From: Bacteroidales bacterium
GTDB lineage: Bacteria; Bacteroidota; Bacteroidia; Bacteroidales; P3
NCBI GenBank assembly: GCA_012837565.1
Contig: DUQY01000260.1
Coordinates: 1 to 16,220 of the forward strand
Reading direction: 5' to 3'
Length of the DNA: 16,220 bases
The notes under the pieces are model-generated. The model saw nothing but the letters and a program-made list of their open reading frames with translations. It made no database searches and was not told where the DNA came from. The translations under genes were made by a program, and so were the position numbers. Each line of letters starts with the position of its first letter. The stretch's first letter is position 1. Below are positions 14,396 through 16,220 of this stretch, piece by piece.

Positions 14396-15436
14396 TTATT
14401 TATCTGATTCAAATAAGTTGCCCATACCATTTCTATCGATATAGTTTTTACCTAAATGTTTATAAGCTAATGCTGTTGCTTCTCTTCCTCTTGAAGTTCT
14501 CATTAGAAATCCTTCTTGAATTAGAAATGGTTCATAAACCTCTTCAATTGTTCCTGCTTCTTCTCCAACAGCTGTTGCAATTGTTGTAATGCCAACAGGT
14601 CCTCCCTTAAATTTATCAATAATGGCAGAGAGTATTCTATTGTCCATCTCATCCAGACCATGCTTATCAACATTAAGAGCTTTAAGTGCCATTTGAGCAA
14701 TTTCCATTGTTATGTTACCATCTCCTTTTATTTGTGCAAAATCTCTTACTCTTCTCAAAAGTAGGTTAGCAATACGTGGAGTTCCTCTACTTCTTCTAGC
14801 TATTTCAAATGACGCATCATCTTCAATAGGAGAGTTAAGTATGTTTGCAGAACGTTTTATTATTTGGTTAAGTGTGTCGTGATTATAATATTGAAGACGA
14901 GAAGTAATTCCAAACCTTGACCTAAGTGGTGCAGTAAGAAGTCCAGAACGAGTTGTTGCACCAATTAAAGTAAAAGGATTGAGAGCAATTTGCACACTTC
15001 TTGCATTTGGACCTGATTCAATTAATATATCAATTTTATAATCCTCCATTGCAGAATAAAGATACTCCTCAACAACTGGACTCAAACGATGAATTTCATC
15101 AATAAAAAGAACATCATTTTCTTCTAAGTTTGTTAAAATTCCTGCCAATTCACCAGGTTTCTCCAAAACAGGACCAGAGGTCAGTTTGAGATTTACCCCA
15201 AGTTCGTTTGCAATAATGTACGAAAGGGTTGTTTTACCCAATCCAGGAGGTCCATGTAAGAGAACATGGTCTAAGCTTTCACCTCTTTCTTTTGTTGCTT
15301 GAACAAATATTTTAAGGTTGTCAATAATTTGTGGTTGCCCAACAAAACTATCGAACCTTAAAGGTCTTAGAGCACGTTCAAAGTCTTTTTCATTGTTATT
15401 TAATCTTTCAGAATTAGGGTCTAAGTTTTCGTTCAT
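14396..15436 (-). CDS. ruvB: Holliday junction branch-migration ATPase RuvB
   Basis: RuvB is the hexameric AAA+ motor that, with RuvA, drives branch migration of Holliday junctions during recombinational repair. The 346-residue protein has the family length. Visible motifs are FVGQPQIIDNL (31-41), Walker A GPPGLGKTT (62-70), Walker B FIDEIH (111-116), sensor 1 GATTR (159-163) and the arginine-finger segment PLRSRFG (170-176). The C-terminal winged helix contains the family GGPVGI motif and ends in the EGFLMRTSRGREAT block. It is the first gene of a minus-strand operon with hutH and ygiQ; ruvA and ruvC are not nearby. A promoter candidate at 15518-15525 gives a leader of about 75 bases containing a 16-base inverted repeat. 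Confidence 0.96.
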   Translation of the reverse strand: MNENLDPNSERLNNNEKDFERALRPLRFDSFVGQPQIIDNLKIFVQATKERGESLDHVLLHGPPGLGKTTLSYIIANELGVNLKLTSGPVLEKPGELAGILTNLEENDVLFIDEIHRLSPVVEEYLYSAMEDYKIDILIESGPNARSVQIALNPFTLIGATTRSGLLTAPLRSRFGITSRLQYYNHDTLNQIIKRSANILNSPIEDDASFEIARRSRGTPRIANLLLRRVRDFAQIKGDGNITMEIAQMALKALNVDKHGLDEMDNRILSAIIDKFKGGPVGITTIATAVGEEAGTIEEVYEPFLIQEGFLMRTSRGREATALAYKHLGKNYIDRNGMGNLFESDK

Positions 15437-15488
15437 ATTAAATAATTAGTAAATAATTTGCATTTTATAGCAACAATACTTATATTTG

Positions 15489-15504
15489 CCAAATATTAAT
15501 TTGG
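15489..15504. repeat. Inverted repeat in the ruvB leader
   Basis: CCAAAT-ATTA-ATTTGG is a perfect 6-base-pair inverted repeat just downstream of the predicted ruvB transcript start. It could be an operator or leader hairpin; evidence is structural only. Confidence 0.4.
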
Positions 15505-15517
15505 TTGATTATAACTG

Positions 15518-15525
15518 CAAAAGTA
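15518..15525 (-). promoter_or_regulatory. Putative -7 box for ruvB-hutH-ygiQ
   Basis: On the minus strand TACTTTTG fits TAnnTTTG exactly, the same octamer as the tsaB and S41 boxes. A degenerate -33 candidate (ATTG, complement of 15548-15551) is 22 bases upstream. It is the only good candidate ahead of the three-gene run. Confidence 0.5.
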
Positions 15526-15550
15526 GTGATTTTCTAATTTAAGCAGGCAA

Positions 15551-15558
15551 TAAATTTG
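15551..15558 (+). promoter_or_regulatory. Putative -7 box for the universal stress protein gene
   Basis: TAAATTTG fits TAnnTTTG and lies 28 bases upstream of the ATG at 15587. No clear -33 TTTG is seen, so confidence is limited. Confidence 0.4.
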
Positions 15559-15586
15559 ATTATTAATTTAAAACTTAAATATTACG

Positions 15587-16220
15587 ATGTCTCAAATAAT
15601 AGTTGGAATAGATTTTTCTAACTCGTCAATGGTTGCTTTAAAGCTTGCTGTAGATATAGCTAATAGGACCGGAGCAGATATTTTATTGGCTTGGGTTGAA
15701 ACCAAAGAACTAGATAAAGAGCAAGCCCAAAAAGAACTTCATGACCTTGCCACAACCTATACTCCGAAACTTAATGGCAAAAAGATTTCGTATATAGTTT
15801 GCAAAGGTAGAGTTTATCAAGCAATGGCTAATTTAGCTAAGACAGAAAAGCCTGATTTGATTGTTATCGGAGCACATGGTAGAGGAGGCTTTGATGAAAA
15901 ATATGCAGGACAAAATACTTTTAAAATAGTGACCGAGTGCGAAACTCCTGTCCTAATAATTAGAGAAACATTTAATTTTGATAAACATCTTGATAAGATA
16001 GTCCTTCCAATTGACTCCTCAAGAGACACAAGACAAAAGGTGCCTTGGACAATTGAATTTGCAAAGATGTTCCCTCAATCTAATATTGCAGTGCTTGGAG
16101 TTCAGACAACAAGAGTTCAGACGGTCAGAAATGAAGTTGTAGGTTATGTTAAGAGTGTTGAAACATTCCTAACCAAGCATGGCTTACCACATACCGTAGA
16201 TTATGTAGATGCAGAAAATA
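15587..16220 (+). CDS. Tandem universal stress protein (UspA family), partial
   Basis: An open frame runs from the ATG at 15587 to the window edge (211 codons) without a stop; the 3' end is missing. The first Usp domain (residues 1-126) starts MSQIIVGIDFSNSS, the usual first strand, and contains GAHGRGGFDEKYAGQN at 95-110. This fits the ATP-binding pattern G-2x-G-9x-G, but the next residue is Gln rather than Ser/Thr. The strand TPVLIIR closes the domain. A second domain opens at about residue 136 with KIVLPIDSSRDTRQ, so this is a two-domain protein of the kind common in Bacteroidota. Such proteins act in the cytoplasm in stress or energy sensing; a specific role cannot be assigned. It diverges from ruvB across 150 bases. 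Confidence 0.85.
   Translation, partial: MSQIIVGIDFSNSSMVALKLAVDIANRTGADILLAWVETKELDKEQAQKELHDLATTYTPKLNGKKISYIVCKGRVYQAMANLAKTEKPDLIVIGAHGRGGFDEKYAGQNTFKIVTECETPVLIIRETFNFDKHLDKIVLPIDSSRDTRQKVPWTIEFAKMFPQSNIAVLGVQTTRVQTVRNEVVGYVKSVETFLTKHGLPHTVDYVDAEN

Noticed and set aside
14371..14430. Extended N-terminus of HutH from the ATG at 14430
   Set aside because: It would overlap ruvB by 35 bases and adds residues outside the family length; the ATG at 14370 gives a typical histidase.

Overview
The window is a stretch of core chromosome from a low-GC member of the Bacteroidota, most likely Bacteroidales. The reasons are a methylmalonyl-CoA mutase small subunit of the Bacteroides type, an RprY-like OmpR-family regulator, a long signal peptidase I with a membrane N-terminus, promoter boxes of the TAnnTTTG type, A-rich leaders without Shine-Dalgarno sequences, and Bacteroidota-style S41 and YgiQ proteins. 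I found no phage, insertion sequence, CRISPR array, tRNA or rRNA.

Layout. 1-285 is a leader with small repeats and a good promoter for tsaB-trmB (286-1667), a tRNA-modification pair, followed by a secreted TPR protein (1770-2777) with a strong terminator. The 499-base convergent gap 2778-3276 is rich in repeats and separates the TPR gene from a minus-strand MFS exporter (3277-4482). A divergent gap (4483-4677) serves the exporter and a solitary mutA (4678-6498). A two-way terminator (6522-6560) separates mutA from a minus-strand pair: lepB (7419-9143), then an OmpR-type regulator with a degenerate receiver (6590-7327). Diverging from lepB is a secreted S41 PDZ protease (9218-10987). A second convergent repeat region (11032-11122) follows, then a minus-strand run ruvB, hutH, ygiQ (15436 down to 11127). 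A tandem universal stress protein starts at 15587 and runs off the window end.

Genes working together: tsaB and trmB both act on tRNA (t6A37, m7G46). lepB and the S41 protease both serve the cell envelope, and the regulator behind lepB may be co-transcribed with it. ruvB-hutH-ygiQ is an operon by spacing (25 nt and 1 nt gaps), although its products have no obvious common pathway. mutA normally needs MutB, which is not next to it.

Most noteworthy: (1) the regulator has Glu at the phosphoacceptor position and a changed acidic pocket, so it is probably not controlled by normal phosphorylation; (2) two distant convergent gaps carry copies of the same 21-nt-period repeat, each forming a hairpin with a 10-nt loop just past the stop of a gene read in the same sense; (3) a 43-44 nt direct repeat flanks a roughly 390-base segment, and one copy supplies the last ten codons and stop of the MFS exporter. 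No complete new multi-gene system is evident; the novelty is in the repeats and the atypical regulator.
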